Origin: Thermoguttaceae bacterium
GTDB lineage: Bacteria; Planctomycetota; Planctomycetia; Pirellulales; Thermoguttaceae
DNA length: 34,592 nucleotides
Direction: 5' to 3'
Assembly (NCBI GenBank): GCA_025062105.1
Contig: JANXAQ010000241.1
Coordinates: 1 to 34,592 of the forward strand
Below, in pieces: positions 25,601 to 33,068 of the stretch. Made by a program: the position numbers and the translations under genes. The notes under the pieces were generated by a model. That model made no database searches, was not told the origin of the DNA, and saw nothing but the letters and a program-made list of their open reading frames with translations. The number at the start of each line of letters is the position of its first letter. Positions within the stretch are counted from its first letter, which is position 1.

Positions 25601-27089
25601 GGATGAGCGGGGGATTCCCATTACCGATTACGGGCGATTGCATGGCGGAGCTGGCCTCCGCTATAACCCCACCTTCATCGCCAACTACGCCTTAGCACTT
25701 TATCGAGATTATGTTGTGCAAAAGGAAGCCCGTTTTCTTCAAGCACTGGAAAAACAGACCCAATGGTTCTTGGATCATCGTGTGGAACGGCAATGGCAAG
25801 GGTTGAAGTTTTGGGTTTGGGAGTTTGACTTTGACAATCCGACCTTTGGCGCCAAGGCTCCCTGGGTTTCCGCTCTGTCTCAAGGAAGGATAGCTTGTGT
25901 ATTTCTAGCAGCATACGATCTGCTGGGCGATCCAGAATACCTTCGGGGAGCAGAATATGCTTTTCGTGCTTTTCTTGTCCCTTGTTCCGCAGGAGGCGTC
26001 GCGACTTTAGAGCAAGGGGGTGTTTGGTACGAAGAAGTGGCGGATGAAGAGGCCCCCTCCGCTAAAATCCTCAACGGCCATATTGCTGCCCTTCAGGGGC
26101 TGTGGACTCTCTGGAGCTGGACGGGCCGCCAAGACGTAAAACAGGCTCTGGATCAAGGAATCGCTGCAGTAAAACGAGATCTACCTTTATATGATGCTGG
26201 CTTTCTTTCCTATTATAGCCAATGGCCTACCCAACCTCGGGAATATGCCCCTGCCAGGGACTATAATATTTTACACATTCATCAGTTGCTTTGGCTTTAC
26301 GGGATTACCGACGATAGGGTCTTTTTGGACTATGCCCTGCGGTTCGCTCGGTACGACTGGCCTGGCTGGAAGATCACAACGGCCGGTTCCACGAACCCGA
26401 CCAGCCACGGCCCGGAAAACCTATTCTTCCAAATGTACAGTCGATATTGGTCTCATAATCAATTTCCCACGTGGATTCTGATAGATCTGGGCCAAAAGCA
26501 GGTGGTGGAGGGGGTAGTGCTTTTCGGCTATACGGCGAAAGCAACTCCCAGGGATTTTCAGGTTTCTGTCTCCGAAGATAGGCAAACATGGAAGACCGTA
26601 TTCGAGAAAACAGGGAATCAGGAGCAACATTTCATAGAAAAATTTCCATCCGTGTCTGCCAGGTGGGTGAAGGTTCTTATCTCTAAAGATAATGGCAATC
26701 GGAATGTTGCCCTGACCGGGGTGGCCGTCCTCACCCAGAGAACAGAACCCACGGCGGTCTCGGACTGGCAGTCGTTTAGTGCGGCCAATCCGCCTATAGA
26801 GGTGTTTGGCCAAGGCTGGAAGATGCCAGAACGAGGTTGGCTGATTGTTGATTTGGGTCCCCAGGCACTCCACCAACTTATGCTCTATTTTACAGATGTG
26901 CGTGATTCGGCGGTTTTAGCCTGTTGGGAAAGTGAGGACCTTGTCCATTGGATGCCTGTTGGGGGAGGTTTTGCTTCTCAGATTCAAGGGAGAGAAATTA
27001 CATTGCCTATTTGTACACGTCGATATGTGAAAATCGATTTTTATCGAGGTTGTAAGGATGGAAAACTCGTTGTAAGGAAAGTGCCATGA
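22629..27089 (+). CDS. Wzy/WaaL-like polymerase or ligase fused to a glucuronyl C5-epimerase-like module with two discoidin-like domains
   Basis: This single frame of about 1486 residues has two parts. Residues 1-430 form a polytopic membrane protein with Wzy_C/O-antigen-ligase features: WAELTAGARGPILAMVLSVI, then WAEEPFWGLGPGGF and LYPHNLILELAVELGMVG, with the family's conserved His-Asn. Near residue 440 is MSLLPRTLLLLSLGGALVWG followed by Cys, which looks like a lipoprotein signal peptide. The rest is soluble: a helical region (about 460-980), a second all-helical region (about 990-1245) that resembles the C-terminal domain of D-glucuronyl C5-epimerase (PWVSALSQGR, GGVWYEEV, ILNGHIAALQGLW, LPLYDAG, NILHIHQL), and two beta domains (about 1255-1370, 1375-1486) with discoidin-like TWILIDLG and WLIVDLG starts. 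AGGAG precedes the ATG at 22629. I infer that it polymerises or ligates a uronic-acid polymer and epimerises it outside the membrane. The membrane part is fairly secure; the epimerase call rests on resemblance. Confidence 0.82.
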   Translation: MTKWKEAQYRKGVREWLFALFLFAGYYKTDYRLSFIQSFFDITAILFIASIVAFFYNYLKIYSTYKLPRRFVRMFCFFLMLGLGFGGNILLRPTGEYGIEKTLKFLTLTGWAFLGAPLLIYDYCSLRRFGWALLAISTLMSLDSLWHWQGPGEIAFARAFGSNYIALGRITGLGLLTIVFFLLPTEQKRWRRMALVGISGLLLWAELTAGARGPILAMVLSVIGVVAVELLYSSFQKIDRFTLRVLLGTIGVCVLIGLLAQSFFPTFLFRMEVLISKIGESGLTRLLLYRESVRLWAEEPFWGLGPGGFALALAREDVRLYPHNLILELAVELGMVGVCIFLSLVAMAFRNGLECFRTASGSKRTVVRYLLVLAVFFFLNAMVSGDINDNRVLFTALALLGCSRQYGEKECREVGFHTGHNYRVVGFDPVSVSPKVKPLPMSLLPRTLLLLSLGGALVWGCQAQEIPSNSLPSYTLDLSPPQIYQTLLQATEKGMKILYKDNLTGRITWNQAQFLESLLNMYEWSHDTQYLDLFIRHADHILEVRDDRAGRRDWSGKSRPGWQIGEYYTLGIPVTIPDPEGNPSLEVQGIRRAGNQNTVVEVRQESENKFTLLVRNDFRRSQPIEVKFLHLTLQTVEKLVNSGASPDSWIRVRVVGQSNPRPGLYPLSKTYCMVLHELHTPIIGTPFLRFADLVFRSQKLRCYQAKAQEYVKAFEESFQDYAASWREDAEGGYFVFEPGGKFWASGLPVPYNGLSANGRFLLWLWRATGAECYLSKASALAKKVRAGIRFLPDGTISMPYWMDGKVPYTGWKRTGELLNGVYEEVKPDPATEDLSHFCLTLRFMVDAYRMGIVFQQEDLKAVARTFSKRLWKPQQVDASALCDPQRNRGFYLAHNLDGKGQANDYAIGSFVLLCAWDPSIGERALEVFARRYKDIHCIDVDYLYGELMWGWSLLARRECRWEISSGQKPIYPFTLRNRAEDYVRTSRLVRLDERGIPITDYGRLHGGAGLRYNPTFIANYALALYRDYVVQKEARFLQALEKQTQWFLDHRVERQWQGLKFWVWEFDFDNPTFGAKAPWVSALSQGRIACVFLAAYDLLGDPEYLRGAEYAFRAFLVPCSAGGVATLEQGGVWYEEVADEEAPSAKILNGHIAALQGLWTLWSWTGRQDVKQALDQGIAAVKRDLPLYDAGFLSYYSQWPTQPREYAPARDYNILHIHQLLWLYGITDDRVFLDYALRFARYDWPGWKITTAGSTNPTSHGPENLFFQMYSRYWSHNQFPTWILIDLGQKQVVEGVVLFGYTAKATPRDFQVSVSEDRQTWKTVFEKTGNQEQHFIEKFPSVSARWVKVLISKDNGNRNVALTGVAVLTQRTEPTAVSDWQSFSAANPPIEVFGQGWKMPERGWLIVDLGPQALHQLMLYFTDVRDSAVLACWESEDLVHWMPVGGGFASQIQGREITLPICTRRYVKIDFYRGCKDGKLVVRKVP

Positions 27090-28225
27090 AGAAAGACCCA
27101 ATCTGTATTCGATGTGTGATGGATACCACAGCGCCAGAGATCCGTTTCGATGCCGCTGGGATATGCAGCTTTTGCCATTTTTTCGACCAGCAGGTCCAAC
27201 CGATTTTAGACCGTGCCTGTTCTGCTCAGGCCACACCTCTTCTGCATCAACTGGTCGAAGCGATTCGACGTTCCGGGCAAGGCAAACCCTATGATTGTCT
27301 GTTAGGCCTCAGTGGGGGAACGGATAGTTCTTATTTGGCATATTTGGCCCGAGAGCTCGGCCTGCGGCCGCTTCTTGTGCATGTCGATACCGGATGGAAC
27401 ACACCCGAATCAGAAGCCAACGTAAAAAATCTCGCACATAGCCTAGGTTTCGATCTGCAGATCATTCCCGTTGATTGGGAAGAAATGTGCGATTTGCAAA
27501 TCGCCTTTTACAAGGCTTCGGTGAAAAATTGCGAAATTCCGCAGGATCATGGTTATCTTGCCGCTTTGTATAGAAAGGCAGAGGAAATTGGGGTGCATTA
27601 TATTTTGAGCGGAGGCAACTTGGCTACCGAGTCCATCCTGCCGCGTTCTTGGGGATTTAACACAGCGGACTTGCGCCACCTGAAGGCGATTCATCGCCGG
27701 TTTGGAAAGCGGCCGCTACGAAATTTCCCCACACTCGGCTTCTGGAAGCGGTATGTATATTATCCGTTTATTCGGAAGATTCGGGAAGTGCGGTTATTAA
27801 ATTTTGTTCCCTACAGCCGGACCGAAGCCAAGCGCCTCCTTCAGGAAAAGGTAGGCTGGCAAGATTATGGAGCCAAACATTATGAATCGGTGCTGACACG
27901 GTTTTTCCAAGGGTACTATTTGCCCACCAAGTTTGGCATCGACAAGCGGAAAGCCCATTTTTCCAGCCTGATCCTGGCCGGTCAGATGAGCCGGCAGGAA
28001 GCCCTGGAAGAACTCAAAAAACCCCCATATCCGAGCCCGCAATTGCTTCAGCAAGATAAAGCCTATATCGCCCAAAAATTAGGGCTTGCTCTGGAAGAGT
28101 GGGAGGCGATTCTTGCCCAGCCACCACGGGAACATAAGGATTTTCCTAATTCGGAGTGGCTTTTCCAGCTGAAAGAGAAGCTGGTAGGCTGGTCGGGGTT
28201 GCGTCGTCGGCGGTATGGAGTATGA
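27086..28225 (+). CDS. wbpG: N-acetyl sugar amidotransferase (WbpG/PseA family)
   Basis: Enzymes of this family turn an acetamido group of a nucleotide-linked sugar into an acetamidino group; WbpG does so on the ManNAc3NAcA pathway. The 379-residue protein has the zinc-type cysteine pairs CIRC (7-10) and CSFC (27-30) and the ATP-pyrophosphatase loop LLGLSGGTDSSYLA (SGGTDSS at 76-82), followed by LVHVDTGWN and ILSGGNLATES. Known WbpG works with HisH- and HisF-like partners that supply ammonia; neither is present in this window. The ATG overlaps the previous stop (ATGA, 27086-27089) and the stop overlaps the next start, so translation is coupled. Confidence 0.92.
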   Translation: MKKDPICIRCVMDTTAPEIRFDAAGICSFCHFFDQQVQPILDRACSAQATPLLHQLVEAIRRSGQGKPYDCLLGLSGGTDSSYLAYLARELGLRPLLVHVDTGWNTPESEANVKNLAHSLGFDLQIIPVDWEEMCDLQIAFYKASVKNCEIPQDHGYLAALYRKAEEIGVHYILSGGNLATESILPRSWGFNTADLRHLKAIHRRFGKRPLRNFPTLGFWKRYVYYPFIRKIREVRLLNFVPYSRTEAKRLLQEKVGWQDYGAKHYESVLTRFFQGYYLPTKFGIDKRKAHFSSLILAGQMSRQEALEELKKPPYPSPQLLQQDKAYIAQKLGLALEEWEAILAQPPREHKDFPNSEWLFQLKEKLVGWSGLRRRRYGV

Positions 28226-29331
28226 AAGTTGTTCATCTTACCACGGTGCACTCCGCTTTTGACACTCGGATCTTCCATAAGGAGGCCAAAACGCTACAAC
28301 GGGCCGGCCATCAGGTAACATTGATCGCTCCGCAGGTGAAACCACAAATCATCGACGGAGTAAAAATGGTCGGTTTACCGAAGGTGCGCACAAGGTGGGA
28401 GCGGATCTTTGCTTTGGCATGGTATGCCTTTAGGCAGGCAATCCAACAGCGTGCCGAAGTCTATCATTTCCATGATCCGGAGCTATTACCGGTAGGAGTG
28501 CTTCTGAAGAGGCGAACCGGAGCCAAAGTGGTTTACGACGTTCACGAAGACGTGCCTGAGCAAATGTTGAGCAAAGACTGGATCCCCAGCCTTCTACGGC
28601 GGCCATTGGCCTGGCTTTTCCATCGATGGGAAAAATGGGCAGCCGGCCGCTTAGATGCGGTAGTGGTGGCTACGGAAGGCATCGCTCAAAAATTTCCTGC
28701 TCATCAGCCGATCGTGGTGCATAACTTCCCTGACTTAAGGATGTGGCCGAACTTCCCACGGAGGGATCTTCAGTCCAGAGCACGAATGATTGTTTATGCC
28801 GGGGGGATCAGTCGGCAGCGGGGCGCTGTGGAAATGGTCCAGGCGATGGAATATTTGAAGTTTTCCGGACCCGTATGGCTTAAGCTGATTGGGAAATTTG
28901 AACCTTTGGAGCTTTGCCAGCAACTCCAGAGCTTACCTGGCTACCAACGTGTTCAACATTTGGGCTGGTTGGCTCCGGAACGGGTGTATGAACATCTGCG
29001 AGAAGCCGATGTGGGACTAGTCTGTTTACATCCGGAACCTCGCTACATGGTGGCTTGGCCGGTAAAACTTTTCGAATATATGGCAGCGGGGTTACCTGTG
29101 GTGGTTTCGGACTTTCCCCTATGGCGACAGATCGTCGAAGGAAGCGGTTGCGGACTGTGTGTGAATCCGCTTCGGCCCATGGAGATTGCCCAAGCAGTGG
29201 ATCGACTCCTTTCTGACCCGGCAGAAGCCCAGCGGATGGGCCAACATGGCCGACAAGCCGTGGAACAAAAATACCACTGGGACCTGGAAGCCAAAAAACT
29301 CCTTCATCTGTATGAAACTTTACAGCCATGA
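28222..29331 (+). CDS. GT4-family glycosyltransferase
   Basis: A GT-B glycosyltransferase of 369 residues that would add a sugar to the lipid-linked repeat unit on the cytoplasmic side. It starts MKVVHLTTVHSAFDTRIFHK, a signature of a GT4 branch common in O-antigen loci, and has EVYHFHDPELLP, VVYDVHEDVPEQ, IVYAGGISRQRGAVEM and FEYMAAGLPVVVSDFP at the donor site. The frame is open from 28156, but the ATG at 28222 is chosen because it overlaps the wbpG stop as ATGA and starts the first beta strand. Its position next to wbpG suggests it acts on the acetamidino or diacetamido uronate; that is inference. Confidence 0.9.
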   Translation: MKVVHLTTVHSAFDTRIFHKEAKTLQRAGHQVTLIAPQVKPQIIDGVKMVGLPKVRTRWERIFALAWYAFRQAIQQRAEVYHFHDPELLPVGVLLKRRTGAKVVYDVHEDVPEQMLSKDWIPSLLRRPLAWLFHRWEKWAAGRLDAVVVATEGIAQKFPAHQPIVVHNFPDLRMWPNFPRRDLQSRARMIVYAGGISRQRGAVEMVQAMEYLKFSGPVWLKLIGKFEPLELCQQLQSLPGYQRVQHLGWLAPERVYEHLREADVGLVCLHPEPRYMVAWPVKLFEYMAAGLPVVVSDFPLWRQIVEGSGCGLCVNPLRPMEIAQAVDRLLSDPAEAQRMGQHGRQAVEQKYHWDLEAKKLLHLYETLQP

Positions 29332-30569
29332 ATATATGGATATTGAACCATTATGCCATCACCCCAGACCTGCCTGGCGGTACTCGCCACTATGACCTTG
29401 GCCGCCATTTGGCCCAGAATGGCCACCAAATCACCATTTTTGCTAGTAGTTTCCATCACTATCTACACCAAGAAATCCGATTAGGCCCGGGAGAAAAGAG
29501 AAAACTTCACCAGGTGGAGGGTGTGTGGTTTTTGTGGCTGCGCACGCCGCCGTATGAACGGAACGATTGGCGACGAGTGCACAACATGATCGCCTTCGCC
29601 TTCCGAGCATGGAGAACAGGCCGAAGACTTCCCCACCTATTCCCCCAGCTCGGAAAGCCGGATGTGGTCATCGGTTCTTCGCCGCACTTGCTGACCCCTT
29701 TGGCTGCTTACCGAATTGCTCGGCATTGGAGGGCAGCCTTTGTATTGGAATTACGAGATATCTGGCCGGAAGCAGCGATTGAGCTAGGGCTATTGAACGC
29801 CCGTCACCCTGCGGCGAAAGTCCTCCAACTGCTGTCCCAGTTTCTGTATCGAAAAGCTACTCGAATCATTTCTCTTCTTCCATGTGTCCAGGAGCATGTG
29901 AGAACCTACGGCGGGACCGTAGAAAAAATCGTCTGGATTCCTAACGGAGTGGAATTGGCTCATCTGCAAGCCAAGGGGCGAACTCCAGGAGAAAATGGAG
30001 ATGGTTTTTGTGTGATGTATGTCGGCGCCCATGGCCAGGCCAACGCCTTGGATACGGTGCTTCAGGCGGCTGCCTTGGTGGAACAACGGGGTTATTCGAC
30101 TATCCGTTTTGTGTTGGTAGGGGATGGACCGGAAAAAGCTCGTTTACAGGCCATGGCCCGACAAATGCAACTGGGCAATGTGGAGTTTCGCGATCCGGTT
30201 CCCAAGAGCCAGGTTTTCCACCTTTTGCAGGAGGCGGATGCCCTTCTGGTGCAGCTTGGGGGAACAGAAGTCTATCGCTATGGAATGAGCTCCAATAAAC
30301 TGTTCGACGCGATGGCAGCAGGCAAGCCGGTGTTTTCCTCTGCGGATGCTCCGAATAATCCGGTCCGGGAGGCGCAATGTGGGTTTGCCATTCCTCCCCG
30401 AAACCCGGAGGCACTGGCAGAATCTATTGTGCATCTGTATCATTTGCCTGCCTCCGAGCGAGAAGCGATGGGCCGACGCGCCCAAGCCTATATCCAACAG
30501 CACCATGATATCCGGAAACTGGCCCAACGCCTGGAACAGACTCTGTGGGAGGTCCTTCAGAACCAATGA
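29328..30569 (+). CDS. GT4-family glycosyltransferase, WbuB-like
   Basis: A GT4 glycosyltransferase of 413 residues. MNIWILNHYAITPDLPGGTR, then HYDLGRHLAQNGHQITIFAS, VIGSSPHLLTPLAAYRIA and FVLELRDIWPEAAIELG are the arrangement seen in WbuB-type transferases, several of which move N-acetylfucosamine or related amino sugars. The donor lobe has VMYVGAHGQANALDTVL, FVLVGDGPEKARL and SNKLFDAMAAGKPVF. It overlaps the preceding stop and the following start by ATGA. The amino-sugar donor fits the PglD- and PglE-like genes downstream but is not proven. Confidence 0.91.
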   Translation: MNIWILNHYAITPDLPGGTRHYDLGRHLAQNGHQITIFASSFHHYLHQEIRLGPGEKRKLHQVEGVWFLWLRTPPYERNDWRRVHNMIAFAFRAWRTGRRLPHLFPQLGKPDVVIGSSPHLLTPLAAYRIARHWRAAFVLELRDIWPEAAIELGLLNARHPAAKVLQLLSQFLYRKATRIISLLPCVQEHVRTYGGTVEKIVWIPNGVELAHLQAKGRTPGENGDGFCVMYVGAHGQANALDTVLQAAALVEQRGYSTIRFVLVGDGPEKARLQAMARQMQLGNVEFRDPVPKSQVFHLLQEADALLVQLGGTEVYRYGMSSNKLFDAMAAGKPVFSSADAPNNPVREAQCGFAIPPRNPEALAESIVHLYHLPASEREAMGRRAQAYIQQHHDIRKLAQRLEQTLWEVLQNQ

Positions 30570-31225
30570 ACGCTCAACGCCTAGGGCATCGGATCCAGTT
30601 GGGTTTGAAGCGATTGATGGATCTGGTAGGAGCGGCAGTCTTGTTGGTACTGCTGGCTCCGCTCATGGGAGTCATTGCCGTCGTTATTTGGGTGACGATG
30701 GGCCGGCCGATTCTATTCCGGCAGCAGCGTCCGGGACTGTACGGCAGACCTTTTCTGATATACAAGTTCCGCACCATGACCATGGAACAGGACAAAGAGG
30801 GAAATCTCTTACCGGATTCGGAGCGGCTGACTCGATTTGGCCGATGGCTTCGCTCCACCAGCTTAGACGAGCTACCGGAACTATGGAATGTGCTGAAAGG
30901 CCAGATGAGCCTGGTGGGCCCAAGGCCGCTTTTAATGGAATATTTGGATTATTATACACCTGAGCAGGCCCGTCGGCATGAAGTCAAACCAGGCATTACC
31001 GGCTGGGCGCAGATCCATGGCCGAAATGCCCTCAGCTGGGAAGAGAAATTCCAACTCGACCTGTGGTATGTGGACAATTGGTCGTTATGGCTCGATGTCA
31101 AAATTCTCTTGGCCACAGTCTGGAAGGTGTTCAAGCAAGAGGGTATCTCTGCTCAAGGGCATGTCACTATGCCGAAGTTTCGTCCGATCCCGAAGGGTTC
31201 CGAAACTTGTTCCGCGCCACGATGA
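30566..31225 (+). CDS. initiating sugar-phosphate transferase (PglC-like monotopic phosphoglycosyltransferase)
   Basis: This 219-residue enzyme is expected to start the repeat unit by moving a sugar-1-phosphate from its UDP-sugar to undecaprenyl phosphate. It has one N-terminal re-entrant hydrophobic segment (about 14-38), then the family core: FRQQRPGLYGRPFLIYKFRTM (cited in part), STSLDELPELWNVLKGQMSL with the catalytic Asp-Glu pair, VGPRPLL, and the closing GITGWAQIHGRN. The length fits the short PglC type rather than the long WbaP type. The ATG at 30566 overlaps the previous stop (ATGA), and the in-frame ATG at 30545 is inside the upstream gene. With the PglD- and PglE-like genes next to it, a bacillosamine-type first sugar is plausible. 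Confidence 0.92.
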   Translation: MNAQRLGHRIQLGLKRLMDLVGAAVLLVLLAPLMGVIAVVIWVTMGRPILFRQQRPGLYGRPFLIYKFRTMTMEQDKEGNLLPDSERLTRFGRWLRSTSLDELPELWNVLKGQMSLVGPRPLLMEYLDYYTPEQARRHEVKPGITGWAQIHGRNALSWEEKFQLDLWYVDNWSLWLDVKILLATVWKVFKQEGISAQGHVTMPKFRPIPKGSETCSAPR

Positions 31226-31875
31226 ACAAGGTACTTATTGTGGGAGCCGGCGGCCACGGCCAGGTAGTGGCCGACATCCTGCTGCAAACCTCCCAAGCAG
31301 GCGGGGGGTGTTGTCCGATCGGCTTTTTAGACGACGACCCCTCCCTGCTGGGCAAGCATGTGCTAGGGTTGCCGGTCTTAGGCACCGTTGCTCAGTGGAA
31401 TCAGTTTGAGCATGATGGGCTGATTGTGGCGATCGGTAACAACCAGATTCGGTCCCGGATTTTTCAGTCCCTGCGCAGCCGAGGCGGCAAGCTCCTTAGT
31501 GCCGTCCATCCGGCGGCGGTCCTAGGGCGAGAAGTGCAAATAGGCGAGGGGGTAATGATCTGCGCTGGGGTAGTCGTCAATCCGGGTGCTGCCATCGGCG
31601 ACAATGTGATTCTCAATACCGGATGCACCGTGGACCACCACTGCCAGATTGCTCCTCACGCGCATCTGGGGCCGGGCGTCCATCTAGGTGGACAAGTAGC
31701 CATCGGCGAAGGAGCTTTCCTGGGGATTGGTGCCTGTGTACTTCCCCAGCGACAGGTAGGGGCCTGGTCGGTCATCGGCGCCGGCGCCGTAGTAACGGAA
31801 AATATCCCGGCCTACGTTACCGCAGTCGGTATTCCAGCTCGGGTAGTCAAACCCCTAACGGAGGCCAATGCATAA
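31222..31875 (+). CDS. sugar N- or O-acetyltransferase, PglD/NeuD family
   Basis: A 217-residue acyltransferase with an N-terminal Rossmann-like UDP-sugar-binding part (VLIVGAGGHGQVVADILL, LPVLGTVAQW) and a C-terminal left-handed beta helix ([54 protein letters not shown]). The His pair in VDHHCQI (about 137-138) holds the catalytic base in PglD. Members acetylate the 4-amino group of UDP-4-amino sugars (PglD) or the hydroxyl of sialic acids (NeuD); the aminotransferase next door favours the PglD role. The start is the ATG at 31222, overlapping the previous stop by ATGA. Confidence 0.9.
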   Translation: MNKVLIVGAGGHGQVVADILLQTSQAGGGCCPIGFLDDDPSLLGKHVLGLPVLGTVAQWNQFEHDGLIVAIGNNQIRSRIFQSLRSRGGKLLSAVHPAAVLGREVQIGEGVMICAGVVVNPGAAIGDNVILNTGCTVDHHCQIAPHAHLGPGVHLGGQVAIGEGAFLGIGACVLPQRQVGAWSVIGAGAVVTENIPAYVTAVGIPARVVKPLTEANA

Positions 31876-31877
31876 CT

Positions 31878-33068
31878 ATGCAAATCCCAATGTCCTGTCC
31901 AGATATTACCCAGGCCGAGGTGGACGCTGTGCTCCAAGTCCTCCGGACACCCTATTTGAGTATCGGGCCCCGAATTGTGGAGTTTGAGAAGCGATTTGCG
32001 GAATATATTGGGCTGCCAGAGGCCGTAGGAGTTTCCAGCGGTACGGCAGGCCTCCATTTATGTGTCATCGCTGCGGGGGTGGGGCCAGCCGATCTGGTAA
32101 TCACCACGCCCTTTTCTTTTGTGGCCTCAGCCAACGTGATCCTCTACGAGCGGGCCATTCCGGTCTTCGTGGATATTGATCCGCAGACGCTAAATATCGA
32201 CCCCTCTTTGGCGGCGGAGGCCGTCCGAGACATTACCTCTGGAGGGCGAAGAGCGGATCATTGGTTGCCGCCCCGATTGCGGGGCGGCCAAGGGGCGGTA
32301 GCACCAGCAAAGCCGGCCAGACTGAAAGCCATCCTCCCGGTCCACGCTTTTGGCCAGCCTGCGCAGATGGACGCCATCTGCGCAACGGCCCAACACTACA
32401 ATCTCCGAGTGATTGAAGACGCCTGCGAGGCGATCGGCGCCGAATATAAAGGCCGCAAAGCAGGCACCTGGGGTGATGCAGCCGTGTTTGCCTTCTATCC
32501 CAATAAGCAAATGACTACCGGGGAAGGGGGAATGATTGTTACCAGCAACCCAGAGTGGGCCAATCTATTTCGCTCGCTGCGCAATCAGGGCCGAGACGTC
32601 CACGACGCTTGGCTTCAGCATAGCCGACTCGGTTACAACTACCGGATGGACGAACTCAGCGCCGCCCTCGGACTTTGTCAGTTACAGCGGATTGAAGAGC
32701 TTCTGGCCAAACGGGCCCAGGTGGCCCTCTGGTACAACCAGCGCCTAAACCGAATTCCCGGCATCCAGACACCCTTTTTGGCCCCTTCCACCACAAAAAT
32801 GAGCTGGTTTGTGTATGTCATTCGATTGGAGCCAGGAATCGACCGTACTCGGCTGATGGAAGAGTTAGAAAAACGCGGCGTACCAAGCCGACCGTATTTC
32901 ACTCCCATTCACCTCCAACCCTTTTATCGAGAACAGTTCGGCTACAAGGAGGGCGATTTTCCGATCACCGAGGCAGTGGCCCGTTCGACCCTCGCTTTGC
33001 CCTTTTCCAGCGTAATGACGGAAGAACAAGTCGAGTCTGTTTGCCGGACCCTCCAGAGAGTCCTCTAA
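31878..33068 (+). CDS. DegT-family sugar aminotransferase, PglE-like, with an internal insertion
   Basis: A 396-residue PLP-dependent aminotransferase of the DegT/DnrJ/EryC1 family. It starts MQIPMSCPDITQAEVDAVLQ and has VSSGTAGLHLCVIAAGVGPA, TTPFSFVASANVILYERAIP, VIEDACEAIGAEYKG and the PLP lysine in AFYPNKQMTTGEGGM. With the PglD-like gene before it, amination of a 4-keto-6-deoxy UDP-sugar is the likely role, but no 4,6-dehydratase is in the window. Between the DPSLAAEAVRDIT strand and LKAILPVHAFGQ there are about 25 extra residues, rich in Gly, Arg and Pro, that normal members lack; the DNA there holds a perfect hairpin. Its stop overlaps that of the convergent gene by two bases. Confidence 0.91.
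   Translation: MQIPMSCPDITQAEVDAVLQVLRTPYLSIGPRIVEFEKRFAEYIGLPEAVGVSSGTAGLHLCVIAAGVGPADLVITTPFSFVASANVILYERAIPVFVDIDPQTLNIDPSLAAEAVRDITSGGRRADHWLPPRLRGGQGAVAPAKPARLKAILPVHAFGQPAQMDAICATAQHYNLRVIEDACEAIGAEYKGRKAGTWGDAAVFAFYPNKQMTTGEGGMIVTSNPEWANLFRSLRNQGRDVHDAWLQHSRLGYNYRMDELSAALGLCQLQRIEELLAKRAQVALWYNQRLNRIPGIQTPFLAPSTTKMSWFVYVIRLEPGIDRTRLMEELEKRGVPSRPYFTPIHLQPFYREQFGYKEGDFPITEAVARSTLALPFSSVMTEEQVESVCRTLQRVL
32267..32288. repeat. GC-rich hairpin within the aminotransferase insertion
   Basis: GCCGCCCC (32267-32274) pairs perfectly with GGGGCGGC (32281-32288) around GATTGC, and further bases on both sides (TTGG/CCAA) extend the symmetry. It sits inside the unusual in-frame insertion, which suggests that a small REP-like sequence entered the gene without breaking the frame. 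Confidence 0.6.

Noticed and set aside
27166..27182. GCTTTTGCCATTTTTT resembling a family A terminus
   Set aside because: It encodes the CSFCHFF segment next to the second cysteine pair of WbpG and has no inverted partner; coincidence.
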